Assembly: GCA_008360975.2 (NCBI GenBank)
Contig: CM039185.1
Span: forward strand, 1,798,001-1,862,000
DNA from: Lichenostomus cassidix
Lineage: Eukaryota > Chordata > Aves > Passeriformes > Meliphagidae
Reading direction: 5' to 3'
DNA: 64,000 nucleotides
A program made the position numbers and the translations under genes. Below the pieces are notes generated by a model. The model made no database searches and was not told where the DNA came from. It saw nothing but the letters and a program-made list of their open reading frames with translations. Numbering within the stretch: position 1 is the stretch's first letter; each line of letters opens with the position of its first letter. This document shows positions 49,243 to 62,925 of the stretch, piece by piece.

Positions 49243-52200
49243 GTATGTGTGGGATGGCCTGGGGATGATGTCAGGGGATGCTCACCCCCAGCTCGTGCTT
49301 CCCAAGCTGCTGAGGATTCTTAGCATGCTTGGAATTCCCCAGCGCTGGGATCATCTCACAGCTCTGCTGTTTACAAATGCCGGGATAATGGCAATGATGT
49401 CACACACCCTGCTTGAAACTCTCCCAGGACTTTGGGGTCAAAATCCTCTGTGTCTCCCTCAGTCCTGAGAAAGTGTGAGAGCAGTTTGGTGTGAGGGTGC
49501 TGGGATATGAACGCTGATAAGGACTCTGAGCTCATTAAACACTGGAGAGCTCTTTTTGCTGCCCCTCTCTGCCCACCAGGTGTGTGATGGGGAGCCCTGC
49601 AGGTCTCTGCTCTGATTTCTAGAGTGTGCAGGTCTTGGGCTGCCAACCACCATCTCTGGCACAGGGAAGGAGGGAATCCCTTCCTCCTCCACTTCCCTGT
49701 TCACCTTCCAGCAGCACTGGGATGCACTGCCTGTGTGAACTGCAGATATCCCAGCTGGGAATGACCTGTTCAGTGTCCCCCAGGTGCCAGGGGTGGCACT
49801 GGGTGATGTTCCACACATCCATGCTGGGAATCTGCTGTGGATCCCCAACCTCCTGGCTCTGCTGGGCTCTGCTGGGCTCTGCCTTGGACACTGGCATTTC
49901 CTGGGCTTGGTGGCTTCAGGGGTGGCTTTGCAGCTCCAGATTTGGACATGGATGCTCCAGATGGTTCAGTGCCTAATCCTGCAAGGTGCTGGGCGCTGCA
50001 GTTCCAATGCTGCTGTACCTCTGAGCATGGGATAACTCTTGAGTTACTCCTGTGCTCAAAGTTAAGCACAAAGCTAAAGTGCTCTTCTGGATTGGGTCCA
50101 GACTAAATCAGCATCTGGCAGGATCAGTGCCTCAGCCATCTGCTCTTTCTCAGGGAGACTTTCCAGTTCTAAACATAATCCAAAGCAGAGCTCTGAAAAC
50201 ATGGAGCTTGGGCTGGGAAGGAGAAAATCAGTGTTCATCTCTCATTCCCGAGTTTTTCCATTGCTGGGAGATATTTATAAATTGGATTTATTTAGATGGC
50301 ATAGTGCCCCTTAAGCTCTGGTTTTAATGTATTCTTTAAGAATTTTAGATCTTAGGTAAAAGCAACTCCCTACAAAGTGCTAATTATTTAAAAAATTGAG
50401 GTTGGTGACATTTACCTGCATAGTTTCTTCTTTTTCTAAGACTTTCTGGTTGCTGCAAAGGCTGACAAGAGCTTTGAGACTGACAGGGCTACCATGTCTC
50501 TCCATATATATATATAGACATATATATAGAGAGACAGTCTGTCTAAATATATGATCTGGTGTCCCAGGGCTTAGTTTAAAAGTCTTATGATCAATCTTCA
50601 AGCTTTTACGTATTTCATGATTAAAGTTACCAGCTACAGAATTTTACAATTTAGTATATTCATTATTTTATCTCCCTGGCTGGAAACACTGTCTGAGGAC
50701 TTGTCTATTAATTTTTATGTCCTGATTAAGATTTATTCCAATTAATATAACTGAATTATAGGAATCTCAGGTTTCAGCACTTGGTCTCTCTGCTTACATT
50801 AGCAGACAATTCCTCTCCTTCCCTCTTTCTGAGGTCCAAGGCTTGTGTTAATTGGAGTCTTTATATTATAGATTATAATTTCTAAAAAAGAGACTGATGA
50901 AAATGTTTTCAGACTTTTCCTTGGGATTTATCAGTTGTTATTCCTACCAGGAATGGAACAGGCTGTTTGCCCAATCCCTTCCCACCCTGTCCCAGCAAGA
51001 AATTAATCTGCATTGACCAAGCAGATGGAAAACTAAAGATGTTGGAATCTGAGCTTTCAGGGACTATGTTAGGAACCTGGAATTATCTGAGGCTGGGGAT
51101 TTTCCTGTGGGATTTCAGCCTGTGCTGACCACCAAGAACAGAAGGTGGAATTCACCTGGGCTCTAGGATTTCTCAGCACCCCCAGAGTTCACCCTTGGGA
51201 GCTGCAGCAGCAAATGCTGGTCCAGCCACGTGTGAAAACATGAATTAACTGTTTAGAGCTGCTAAAAATGTGGGAATAACTCCCATGGAATCCAGAAACT
51301 TGCCCAAGGCAGGCTGGCAGGGCAGCAAGCAGGGCTTTTCCAGCAAACCCCTGGTGCCCTTTGATCACATGAAGCTCTTCAGACATCTCCTGACAGAAGT
51401 GCCATGTAAAATTGAGCTCTCTTGTCATCGTGTTCATAATGATTATTCCGTGAGTATTCTGCAGATGGAGAAGTGAATTTCACCTCTTCCTGCCTTCTCA
51501 GGGCTGAGTCTCATTCCTGAGGAAAAGCATGTGGATATTAAGGTTGAGGTTATGATGGACTTCACTGAAGTTTTGTCAGATTGTGGTTGAGGCTGTTGCC
51601 TTGTGATAGTTTCATTTTCCCAGTGGTTTTGAGTCCAACTTTTCACTTTGAGACTTAAAGCACTGCATGGCTCCTCTGAATCCTGCTTTTTCCCACCAGG
51701 TGTAACACCTGTGATTGCAGGAATTGCCTGACTTTTCAAGTCACAAGGAGCTGGGTTGCTATTTTATTTTCTTTCCTGTTTGCAAAATAACAAACTGGCC
51801 TGAGCTTGCGACCAGCAGAAGAGAATAGCAATACTCATGCATAATTCAGGCCTCACTGGGGGGTTCTTTTCATCTCTTTTCTCCCTTTCATGTCTATATG
51901 AGAGTGGCCGGGCCACGTGGGTGTTTCTGCTGCTGAAATTCACAACCACTCAAGAAAACTGACCCAAAAATGCCAAGTTTAGACCTCCTGAAGGAACAAA
52001 AAGGCTCCATTAGAGCAGTGGGATGTGTGTGGTGCAAAGTGTGTGAGCAGCTCAGCTGGGCTGTTTGGATCTGTCCCTTCAGGGAGCTCCTGCAGCCCTG
52101 TCACACCAGGGCAGGGGGACAGTCACACTGCAGGGTTTGGGACACTCCCTGGAGGACAGCCCAGTGTTTCAGGCACTGCCCAGGCACAGGAGCACATGGC

Positions 52201-55200
52201 ACTGTCCCTGGTGGGGCTGGGGAGAGCCTAATTAGGGACAGTAGGAATGGCCCTTTGTCTCCCCTGTCCTCCCAAATTCATCATCTGCAGTCACTGAGGA
52301 AATTGCAGGGGGTGGGACTTGCTCAGGACCAGCCAGGATTGCTCCAAGCCAGAGGGTGGCCAGTCCATCCACACTCCAGTTCCTCCAGAGGCACCTCACA
52401 CCTCCAGTTTTTCCCAATTCCAGCCCAGCCCAGCACCTTGCCTGACCAGCAGCTCTGCCCACTCTGAGGAAGACACTGGGGGAGAAACTCTCCCTGCCAG
52501 AGAGGGGAGCAAAGCTGGAAGTTCTCAGCCAACTCCCAGACTTCTCTTATCACTCCCCCTCAGTCCATCCTTTAGCATGTTTTGAGCGAATGAACCCAAA
52601 TCATGGATCAGCATTGTCAGGCCATGAAAACAAGTGTCCTTCGGTGCCATTCAAGTAGACAGATTAGGAGTGAGCTGAATGTTTTCTGTGCAGGGTCCCT
52701 GGTGGAGTTCCTGTAATTCCACCTCCCTGCAGCCACCTCCAGCCCAGCTCTGCCAGAGTCAGACAGCTGAGAAGTTTTCCACCCACGTTTCCCACTCCTC
52801 ACTGTCGCCCACGGAGAGCTAACGAAGTGAAAGAGAAAGGATGGTTAACTGAAGCTCTCGGAGGGAGGGATTAGACAAGGAAAGAGAAAGCAAGGAATAA
52901 CAAGAGATATTAATTCGTGCTGGCTCCAGCTTAAAAAAAAAGGTCTTGTTGCTCTGTCCTTACTACAAGATGTCTTGAAACACTCACAGTGCACGGCTGG
53001 GGAATGTTCTTTGGCTGCTTCTAAAATAACTTATTTTTATCAGTTTGGGAACATTACAGTGCAGGACATATGGACTTTATTGAACTATTCCATTAGGAGT
53101 TTTCCCAGCAGCAAGCTCTATTTACTTGTCAGAGCTGTTCTTCAGACATCAGTCATTTTATTCCTTCTCTTATTGAGTTTTAAACTTAGTTTATTCTTTC
53201 CTAGTAATTATTTATTAGCTAATAATCCCTCCTCGGGGCTCGCAGTATTGGGTGGCCCTTGGGTTAAGTAATAGGAAATGGAGCCCTTAATTCCAAATGC
53301 AACACAGGCAATGCAGACTGGGCTGTGTGGTGTTTGGTATGCAGGGAACTGCCAGGATCCCATCCAGCTCCCACTAGGAAGATGTCTAGACACTACATGC
53401 CAATAATTTGTTATTAATTAGCACCGTCCCAGTGCTGCCTGCACAGGAGCTGAGGGTGGGACAGACCCTGTTGGCAGCTGGGAAAGTGTCCCTGCTCCTC
53501 ACTAGGACAGGCAGTGGAAGGGAAGCTGGAAACTGCCTATTTCCAGCCTGTAAATAGCTCATTAATGACATTTTCAGTGCAGAGACACAAAATTTGAAGG
53601 CAATTAGAGGTTTCACATCAGCACCATTATTGAGGCTTAGCAGAGAGTGCTGCACTTGGGGTTTCTGAAAGGCAGGAGAAGCAGCTGTGGAGTGAGCTCT
53701 GCCTTGGGTCAGGGAATCCCAGAGGGGTTTGGGGTGTGAGGGACTTGGAGCTCATCCAGTGCCACCCCTGCCATGGCAGGGACACCTTCCACTGTTCCAG
53801 GTTGCTCCAACCTGGCTTTGGACACTTCCAGGGATCCAGGGGCAGCCACAGCTTCTCTGGGCACCCTGTGCCAGGGCCTGCCCACCCTCACAGGGAACAA
53901 TTCCTTCCCAATATCCCATCTCTCCCTGCCCTCTGGCAGTGGGAAGCCATTCCCTGTGTCCTGTCCCTCCATCCCTTGTCCCCAGTCCCTCTCCAGCTCT
54001 CCTGGATCCCCTCTAGGCCCTGGCAGGAGCTCTGAGCTCTCCCTGGATCCTTCTCCTCTCCAGGTGAACATTCCCAGCTCTCCCAGCCTGGCTCCAGAGG
54101 GGCTCCAGCACTTAGAGCAGCTCCGTGGCCTCCTCTGGACTCTCTCCAGCATGTCTCAAGCTTTTCTATCCTGGCTCTGATTTCATAAGTAGAAAATACT
54201 TCTCCAGGTGCATGGACTGAGCACACATAGGGATTATCCCCTCAGAATTTCTCCACTCACTACTAAAGGTCTCCAGGTTCTGGGATTCTGCCCTACAGAG
54301 AGCACACAGGAGCACACAGCTGGAGGGAAAGGCTGATATGCAATGATTTCAATTGATTCATCCTACTACAAGAAAATCACTCAAAATCCTGGATTGCCAG
54401 CCCTGAGATCACAGGGAGATCTCTGCTGGATGCTGCTGGTTTGAAAGTCCCACTTTGGAGGGCTCTGGGAGGTGACAGTTCTGGGCCAAATCAGGAAAGT
54501 GCCTTGGTCAGGTGCTCAGGTGTGTCACTAGCTGCTGTCCAAGTGCACAACCACTGGAGCATCCAAACAAGAAAATTACTTTCCCTCTATTCCTCAGTAG
54601 TTTTTTTTTCCCCAAGAATTTGTCCCCAGATTGTTTCCCACCATCATTTACCATCTTTTTCACCTTCATATCTAGACACAGCTGAGATTAGCTCCAATGA
54701 GGTCTCAGGATTGCTATTTGCTCTTTTTTTGTGTGTTTTCCCACCGCCCTGCCAGACTTCTCCTGAGTTATGGAGTTGGAGATGTCAGCATCTGTCTGTG
54801 TGTGTATGCTCATCAGCATGTGCCTCTGGGCCACCAAACAGCTTGAGGCATTGCATCAGCGCTCAGAAGAGCCACAGTGTCACCCCTAACACTTTGGACA
54901 CGTTCCAAAATGGATATTTTTATGATTTTGACTGGCTCTGCAGCGTTATCCTCCACTTCCCATCTAGAGCTGTCACTTAGGAAGACTAATTGCTGTTAAA
55001 AAGCTGTCCAAATGTATCCCCTCCTGTCCTCAGCACGTACATTTATATTGGCTTTCGCTATTCCCAAACACAAAACGCTCAGCTCCAGCAGTGATGAGAA
55101 GAAAGAGGTTGGTCCTGATTCAGCAGGAATTCCAAAGGCAGTGCTGCTGCTCGGGGCTCTGAACATGTGCTTGTTAACAGCCCGTGGCTCTGGGCCACTG

Positions 55201-56718
55201 CTCCAGGACAGCACAAGAGGAGGAGGAGCTGCTCTCATATCCAGGCTGGTTTTATAGCCAAGGCAGAGCTATTTGCACATCATAAATCACTCATAGCTGC
55301 TCAGCTCTTTCTTTGGTGGACACCAGAGGGAGCTGGGTTTGCTGCTCTCCTTTTTCACCCCTAAATTTGGGGCTTCCCCATTCTTGTGTTCTTGTTTCAC
55401 CCCATGAAAAGGAAAGACTTCTCCACTCACCCCTTATTCAGCTGAAAATGTTCTCCATTAGAATGTCAAATGCACGTGGGATCAAAACTTTTGGAACTAA
55501 TTTCCCTGCAGGATTTCAAGTGCCAGATCTCAGCAAACCTTAAATAACTCAGAAAATCCATCCCACACAGCTCTAGACACACTCACAGGACAGCTTTAGG
55601 AGGGGTAAAGGAATGTCGTGTGTGAGTTTAGTTTAGGATATTAAAAAGAAAGTCCAGAGATGCTTCTGTGCACTTCAAAGATCTCTCTGGAGATAAGGAC
55701 AAAGGGCCAGAGGGTGTTATAAGTTTTGATTCTCAAAGGCCCCAGAAGGATGGCAAAGAAAGTGATATTTGTTCCAAATGTGAGGGCTCAGAGCTCCTCA
55801 GGTGAATGGCTGCAGGGGAAGCAGAGGAATCCTGCAAAAACAGCTCTGTCTTGGTGGATCAGGCTCTGTTTTCCTGCTCCCAGTCCAGAGGAACACAAGG
55901 AATAATGGAAGCCACACTCATTATAGGATATTCAGGATATTCCTGTGGGAGTCTGAGGTTGCACTGTGCCAGGGACATGGCAGTGCCACACGGCTGGGCC
56001 TCACCAAGGGGAGCCTGGGGAGCTTTAAGGGGCACAGGTTCTCAAGGACATGTCAGAGTTCAGCCCCAGGAGGAGCAGAACCATTCCTTTCCAATGGGTG
56101 AAGCTCAGGACAAGTGTTCTTCCTTCTCCATGATCCTCCCTTGCTGCTTTTGCCAAGAGCTGCAGCACTGGCAGCTTCTCCAGAGCTTCCTTCCTCTCTG
56201 AGAGTCCTCTGTATCTCCCAGGAAGGAACCAAGGGGCTCCCAGGCCCAAAGGGGCCACATCCTTCCCTCCCTTCTCTGAGGAGAAAAGCAAAATTCTCCT
56301 TGTACCACATCCACATGAATTACCTGCTTCCCATGAAAATGTGGATTCACCCACGGCTGCAAAGCAGGAAGGAGGATAGGTGGATGTGGGACTGCATTCA
56401 GATGAATCCTCCAGCTCCTTCTCTTCAGCCTTTTGCTGTTGTCACACAAAGCCCTTGGCAGTGTCTCGAAGGAAGACCCTGTTTTTCATGGATGAGACAG
56501 GAATAAAAGGAAGGGGAAGGTTTAGGAATGAAGAGGGAAGAGAATCAGCTGGGCTGAAGATGATGAGAGACCGAAATTCAAACAGGAGCATTTTCTGTCT
56601 GTGACCTTCACTTGTTATCAACCAGAAACAACTTCCTTAACAGTTTTTCTACCCTAACACACTCTGTGCCAAGGCTACCCCACCCTCTGAGCCTTTCTTG
56701 TTTCCTCTTGCTCTGCAG
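49243..56718 (+). other. Intron 11 (7.5 kb)
   Basis: Runs from gtatgt to gctctgcag. It contains a TA-rich imperfect palindrome near 50498-50535 and a minus-strand CR1 fragment at 53712-54172. No coding exon seen. Confidence 0.8.
53712..54172 (-). mobile_element. CR1 LINE 3' fragment in intron 11
   Basis: On the minus strand it shows the CR1 series: CATGCTGGAGAGAGTCCAGA, GCTCTAAGTGCTGGAGCCCC, GCTGGGAATGTTCACCTGGA, GGAGAAGGATCCAGGGAGAG, then GAAGGTGTCCCTGCCATGGC and ACTGGATGAGCTCCAAGTCC. About 460 bp, the longest CR1 piece in the window; still truncated and non-coding. Confidence 0.93.
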
Positions 56719-56827
56719 ATTGTGAGCACCCTGACCACGGAGAGCAGCAGTGCCTCAGGGATCTACTACTGCCTGGCTTCCAACAAGGTGGGCGAGGAGG
56801 AGCGCAGCATCGAGTTCTACGTGTCAG
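56719..56827 (+). CDS. KDRL: Exon 12: end of Ig5
   Basis: Last strands of Ig5. Acceptor gctctgcag|ATTGTG and donor GTCAG|gtaaga; 109 nt, phase 0 to phase 1. The peptide IVSTLTTESSSASGIYYC then LASNKVGEEERSIEFYVS is a very strong family match: VSTL, SG-Y-C, SNKVG and the E-R-I-FYV strand occur in FLT1, KDR and FLT4. SGIYYCLASNKVG is closest to FLT1. The Cys pairs with IQC in exon 10. Confidence 0.96.
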
Positions 56828-59800
56828 GTAAGAGCACAGACATCACCCCAAAGGCTGGTGCTGCTGCTCTGATCTCCCTGGGAGTTCTCTGTGGCTGCTG
56901 GCCCTGTGTGCTGTGTTTTCAGAGCACTCCCACTGGATCCAGCTCAGCTGGACATGTCCAGCATCAGACCCCATGTCCCTGTTGCCCTTTCCAGCTGCAG
57001 CCCCAAATCCCTCTCTGTGTCTCTCTGGTGACATTTAAACACTGTCCTCAGGAAACCTCTGGCAAAGCCTCCTTTGTGCTCTTGCAGAGGCCTGGAGCCT
57101 CTCCCTGGCTCAGAGACAGGTTGGTGTCCAAGCAGTCAGACCCAGCAAAGGTGAGGCAGGCCAGGGTGCAGCCCCAGCCCAGGCTGACAGCACTGGGAGG
57201 TTGGAGCCCTGCCTGGGCACTTGGCCTTTGCAGTGCCCTTTGTGCAGGGAGGAGGTTCTCCAAAGAACACAAATCCAAACAAATATCTGCATAACCTTTC
57301 AACACAGGCATTCTTTAGCAGTGAGATCAAGTTCTACAGAATGCTTTCAGGAGAGATGGCAATTCAAAAAGAGAGGAGAGTCCAGGGACAGCCTTGTTCA
57401 AGTGCTCACCCAGAACAAACCAGAAACACTTCTGTGCTCACTTTCCGGATGAGTGGATGTTGGCTGGCAGGATTTGCATCAAAATATCGATTTTTAGAAC
57501 AAGGAGTGCAGAAGTGTCCTGGAAAGTAAATGTCTGATTCTCACTGCTTGGTTCTTTGCCTGTGAAGCAAGTTGGGAGGGCAGAGCTTGCTCATGGCAGG
57601 GATCTGCACTCCTCTCTTCCCTCCATTGCTCCAAAGGAATCCAGCACCTTTCAAACCCTGCTGTCCAAAAAAGGGCTCACCTAACACTGTTCCCATTGGT
57701 GTTACACAGAAGTGCCAACAGGAAAAATGCCATCCAGCAATAATGGAGCTGGTGCCATACAGGGAAAGATTTCATCCCCATCAGAGCTCCTCTGTGCTGC
57801 TCCAATGGAGACAGGAGAGGATTTCAGCCTCCAAAAGATATTTGCCAAAGCTCTAATTCTTATTTCCTCAGGAAAATGCCCTTCAAGGTGCACTTTTGGG
57901 AGCTAAACTTGGTTTTAAGAGATCCCTAAGATGTCCAAGGCAGGCTGAAGAGCAGCTATTAATTTCACACCTCACCACTTCCAAGTGTTGAGTGCCCACA
58001 TGGGCTGGTCCTGCTGGGAGTTCTGCCAGCTGTGACATTTGGGTGGGTAACCCACAGCCATGTGTTCCCAAGCCATTCACAGAACTGCCAGCTGGGTGAC
58101 TAAACCCAAAGCTGCAGCAACTAAATAAACCACGAGCACAAGGTCAGATCCAAAGGTTGGATCATCCCGTGCACCTTTCACAACACTGGTTTGTTTTAAT
58201 AATGAAGTTATGTAGGGGTTTTTTTCCACCCACAGTGAGCTAATATTTCAAATTTTTTATTTTAAGATCAATGTAGCAATGTTTTGAGACACAAGTGTTT
58301 TAATAATGCAGTTTTAATTACGAAGGAAATGAATCACTGGGCGAAATCACTGACAGCGGTTCTGGTGGGAATGTTTCCACCACAGCAGACCAGGAGGGGA
58401 ACAGGGCTTGGCAAGACAGATTTATTCCAGCCTGTGAAGGGAAAACTGGGAGTCTGTGCCATTCTGGGGAAGAGGCAGATGCTGACCGAGCATGACTGGC
58501 TTTTAGAAGTGCTGGATTTAAAAATAGTGGTGTTTATGGATTAGAAAGGAATGAAAACTTTCTAAATGTGGCCATCCTGCTGCTAAAGTGGGTCATGCTG
58601 CAGCAGCAGAGCAGCAGCACTGCCCTGCTCCTGGCTCCCTCCACCGAGGCTCCTCTCAGTGTGGATCCAGCAGGGCAGTGGGGAGAGCTCTGCAGGTTGT
58701 CCTCACAGCTGGAACAGCTGGAGCAGGCTCCAGGTTACTGTCCCCAGGAGTTTCATCCTGTCCCAGTGCTGAGGGACACTCAGGGACGGCCTGGGAGGCT
58801 CCAAGCAGAGGAAGCCCAACAGCACAAGGCTCTGAAGTGGTCACTTGATGATCATGAGGGCATTCATTCTGGGCAGGTTGAACCTAAAGGCTGAGCTGAA
58901 GGCCTGGGCAGAGCCTGACAGCAACAGGTGGGACTTTGGGACATCTGGGCAATGTTTGTGGCATTTCACAGCTCTCTGCAAAGCAGCTGCAAGTGGTGGC
59001 ACCCCACAATTCATTCAGCAATTTGTTGATTTTAGAGACCTGCTCTCCCATTATCTCCTGCCAGCAAACAAGCTGCTGCTCCCTGAGCTGTTTTCAAGGC
59101 TTTAGGCTGAATTGAGCTTAACTCACTTGTCCCTGGTAAGAAATGTGGAAATGACAGAGAGGTTAACTCCCTCAAAGCCCAGTCCCCCTGGGGCAGGGTT
59201 GAGATGTTTTCCCAGGACATGGCAGAGTGTTCCAGGGACACTTCCTCAGGTGTTGTCCTGCCTGCTCTCTGGGGATGTGCTCACTCCAGTCTTGTTTTCA
59301 TCACCACCACGTCCATTGCAGAAAAATTAATTTATCCCAACGGAATAGTTGTCAGCAACCATTTTGCTCTTCCACTGCAAAGCCCCCACAAAAACTCCCA
59401 CGGACACCAGAAATAGCCATGGGCTCTATTTTTAAACCATTTCTCTGCCAGCAGAGTTCATTTCATGAAGGGTCAGCAGGGTTTGGAGATCACTCAGAAT
59501 CCAAACCTTATAAGGGGTCCAACGTGATGAGGATCTCATGCTGCAGTGACAGCCCCTCCTGCAGATGTCCTGACTGTCACTGTCCCTCTGCAGCCCTCTG
59601 GAGTGTCTCCTAAAGGGATTAGTTATCCATTGTGTCCTGGCCTAACTCTCATTCCAGGATTTTTGTTTTGTGTCAATCCAATCCAGATCTGTCCCCTGCC
59701 TGCCTTTCCCACCTCTGTTCTGACTCCAGAGTTCCCATTTAAGCCTTGGCTGAGCCATCAGATGCTCAGAAATGTCATTGTCCAGCTCCAAAGGACATTC

Positions 59801-62800
59801 CAGGCAGGCTGCAAGCTCCCAGTGCAGAGAAAAGCTACACTGGTGTCTCCTGGAGGGATTCTCTGCCATGGACAAGTGTTATTTACCTTCTAATCTCTGC
59901 TCTGCACCTTGGAAAGGGCAGCTCTGCAGAGCTGTAGGTCCAGAGTCAATCACATTCCAGCCTTTGTCTGGCTGCACTACATTCAGCAGAATGGGATCCC
60001 ACCCATCTGAAACCCCCAAATGTTCTGGGAATAGAAATGAATTATGATAAGAATAACAAATAATAACCAAAGCCCTTTTTCCAAGGGTTTATCTGATTGC
60101 CAAAACAACTGAGAAAAATGGAGTTAAAGATTTCTACCCGAAAGAAAATATTGCATTTCCAGCAGGAGATAAGAATCTGCTCTCAGATAGCAGAACAATG
60201 GATGAGCTGGGCTGTTCTAGGATTTTGTGCCACTCCAAAGTGCTCATTCCCGACGTGCTGACAGCATTTCTGACAAGCAGCACCGTGTCAGACAGTGGGG
60301 CTCACCCTTCCCTCCATCCCCATCCCCATGGCAGCTCCACCCTGCCAGGCACAGGGCTGGAATTTGGGTAAGAGCAGAAGTTTTGAATTACACAGATGAT
60401 TGTGCAAAGCGCAGGAAATGAAAAAACAATTAATTCCTTGTAAATACAAATGGAGCCAGACTTGCCTTTGATTTATGGCGCCTTTTTGCCTCCCCCCTGA
60501 TGGCTTCTTTCCCTCTTTAGCCACGGAATCCCACACGGTGGAGAGGGAAATTCGCAGCTACTACCCTGTAACACAACACCAAAGCCAAACGTTTGGTGAC
60601 TGCTGATAAAAGGGAAAAGGCCCCACGGTGCATTCTTTTAGCCAACTTATGAGGAGCCTTCTAAAACAGTGGATCTGCTCAGAGAAAGGAAGTGAACACT
60701 GCTCAGGTGCAGGATTATGTAAGCAAGGCAGGCTGAGGGATGAACTGACTTCTAATGTGCTCTCCAAGCTGCACTCACTCCCCAGATAATCCAGGGAGGA
60801 GGAGAAAAGAGAGAGAGAGCATGAAAAGAGAGAGGAGAGCAATTTTTTTTTCCTTTCTTTTTTCCTTCCACTGCAATGAAAATCAATGAATATTCTATTG
60901 GAGCTGAAAGAGCTGCTTGAAAGGCAAACAAGATGGGAGAGAACAGCACAGGTTCCAGCTAAAAATATTCAAAATGCTAAATAAAAAATGTCAGGAGAAG
61001 GAATGATAAGAAAAACAAGCCAGGCCTCTGCTCCCAGAATGTTAAGTTGGTAGAAAAAAAACCCTGGCAACTTTCGAGTCCAGCAGCAAAGCAAAACTCT
61101 GGAGCATCCTTCAAAACTCAGGGTTTGGGAATGGACACATGCCATTGATTGGGAATTTGCACCAAAATGCTGCAGCCCAAGGCAGTGCCTGATACCAAGG
61201 GATGTAGCACTTCTCCCCTGTTTTGGTTTGAGAGATTCAGGAGAGATGGGAAATCCTATTGTGCCACATCCCAGTGTTTTCACCATCTCTCCATTTTCCC
61301 CTTTGGAGAGGCTTTGGTGGCCTCAGACATTCCCCCCGTGTTGCTAAGCAGCATTTTGGCCATCAGGAGTGAGCAGTGGATGTGTTACACAGGGCAGCCT
61401 GAGCACACAGCTGGCACCCAGAGAGAGCAACTGAGCCTGACAACACCCTGCAGAGAGCAAACTGGAATCCCAGCACAAGGAGACAAGAGAAAAATGACAA
61501 TCTCCACAGCTGTGGCCTCGGGGGGTCTCTTCTCTTTTTGGATCTTCCGTGAAGTATTTCTGGTGCCAGTCTTTAAAAACCATGAGGCAAAAGCTCATGG
61601 GTCCTAGTCCAGATGACTCGTGTAGAAGAGAGAGTTTTAATCATATCTGAGAGCTCCTCTGGGGCTCTGTATTCTCTGGAATATGTGGTTTATTATAAGG
61701 CAGATTGGTTATTTTGACAGCCCCATTATTTCTGCTCAGCTGTAGCTTCTGCAGAGCCTTTTGCAGTGGGAGCCCCAGGCAGATTCCATGTGGGATTTGC
61801 AGCTGGCAGGAGCAGTGCACACTTGTTCTGCTTTAGCTGCTGTCCCTCTAAAGCACCACCCAGCTCATCCTGCCCTGAGAGAGCATCTCACCAACAGCCT
61901 GGGATGGAATCACCTCTCAGATTTAGGGCAAACCTGGTCCTGTTCACAAGGTGGCCCAGAGTGAGTCCTCCCAAGATTCCCATCCTGGTAACATTGATAG
62001 AAGAGGTTCCTCATAACTCTCAGCTGCTTCAAAATCCTGATCTAACAGACAGCAGAAGAATTCCAGGTCACTGTGGTTATCCAGGCACTTTCATTCAGGT
62101 GGATAGATACCTAAAATTAACAGAATCAAAAGGGAATAAAGTATCTTCCAGCCCCAATCTACTTGCAGGTGTCTGGCAGCTACTGCAGGCTCTGGCCTTC
62201 CACTCAGCTTTTCTTGTTTTCAAATGGATTCAGTTCGCCACTTCAAGAAAATTGATTTTTTTTTTTTTTCTGGAGTGAAAAGTTACTAAAAATATAGCAA
62301 GAAACAGCTCACTCTTTTGTGGCTAGGTTGGAGTCATGACTCAGAGTGTTTCTCTGCTAAATATAAGGGCCTTAAGGACTTGGACATCATTAGATCAGTT
62401 AATCCGTCAGTGATCAAGTAAATATCCACCGAGGCACATGTGAGGAAAATAAATATTGGCACACTTGGAATAAGGGAGAATTGAGGAGACTCTTCAGTGG
62501 TGAAGAGGGTGTTGCTCCTGAGGGATGGCAATGGGTTTTATTCCTCTGCAATTAATACTTTCCAGCCCTGACTGCAGGAAAAAGGGAAGAGCTCACAAAC
62601 ACATTTGCTTGCCTGGCTAGAAACAGCCCTTGATTAAACTCTCTCAGTCCATTATCTCCTCCTGTTTATAAGCTTTCAATTCATTAGTTGCAAATGGGAT
62701 GATTTAGAATGCTGAGGGCTGGACTAGCCCAGGTCAGCACTGGGCAGGGAGAGGAGCCTTCTCTTCCCAAATTCCAGCTCCAGAGCCCGTTTCCACCTGC

Positions 62801-62925
62801 AGGCATGGCCTCACTAAACCTGACTCATTCATTACTGCTGGGAATCTGACCACCAAGTAGCAACCAGGCAGCCAAAGATCTCCTCAGCTGGCATTTCATT
62901 CCAACCATGTTTTCCTTCCTCCTAG
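56828..62925 (+). other. Intron 12 (6.1 kb)
   Basis: Separates Ig5 from Ig6. It includes a purine-rich GA tract at 60797-60840 followed by a T-run, and another T-run near 62254-62269. No transposon or exon recognised. Confidence 0.8.
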
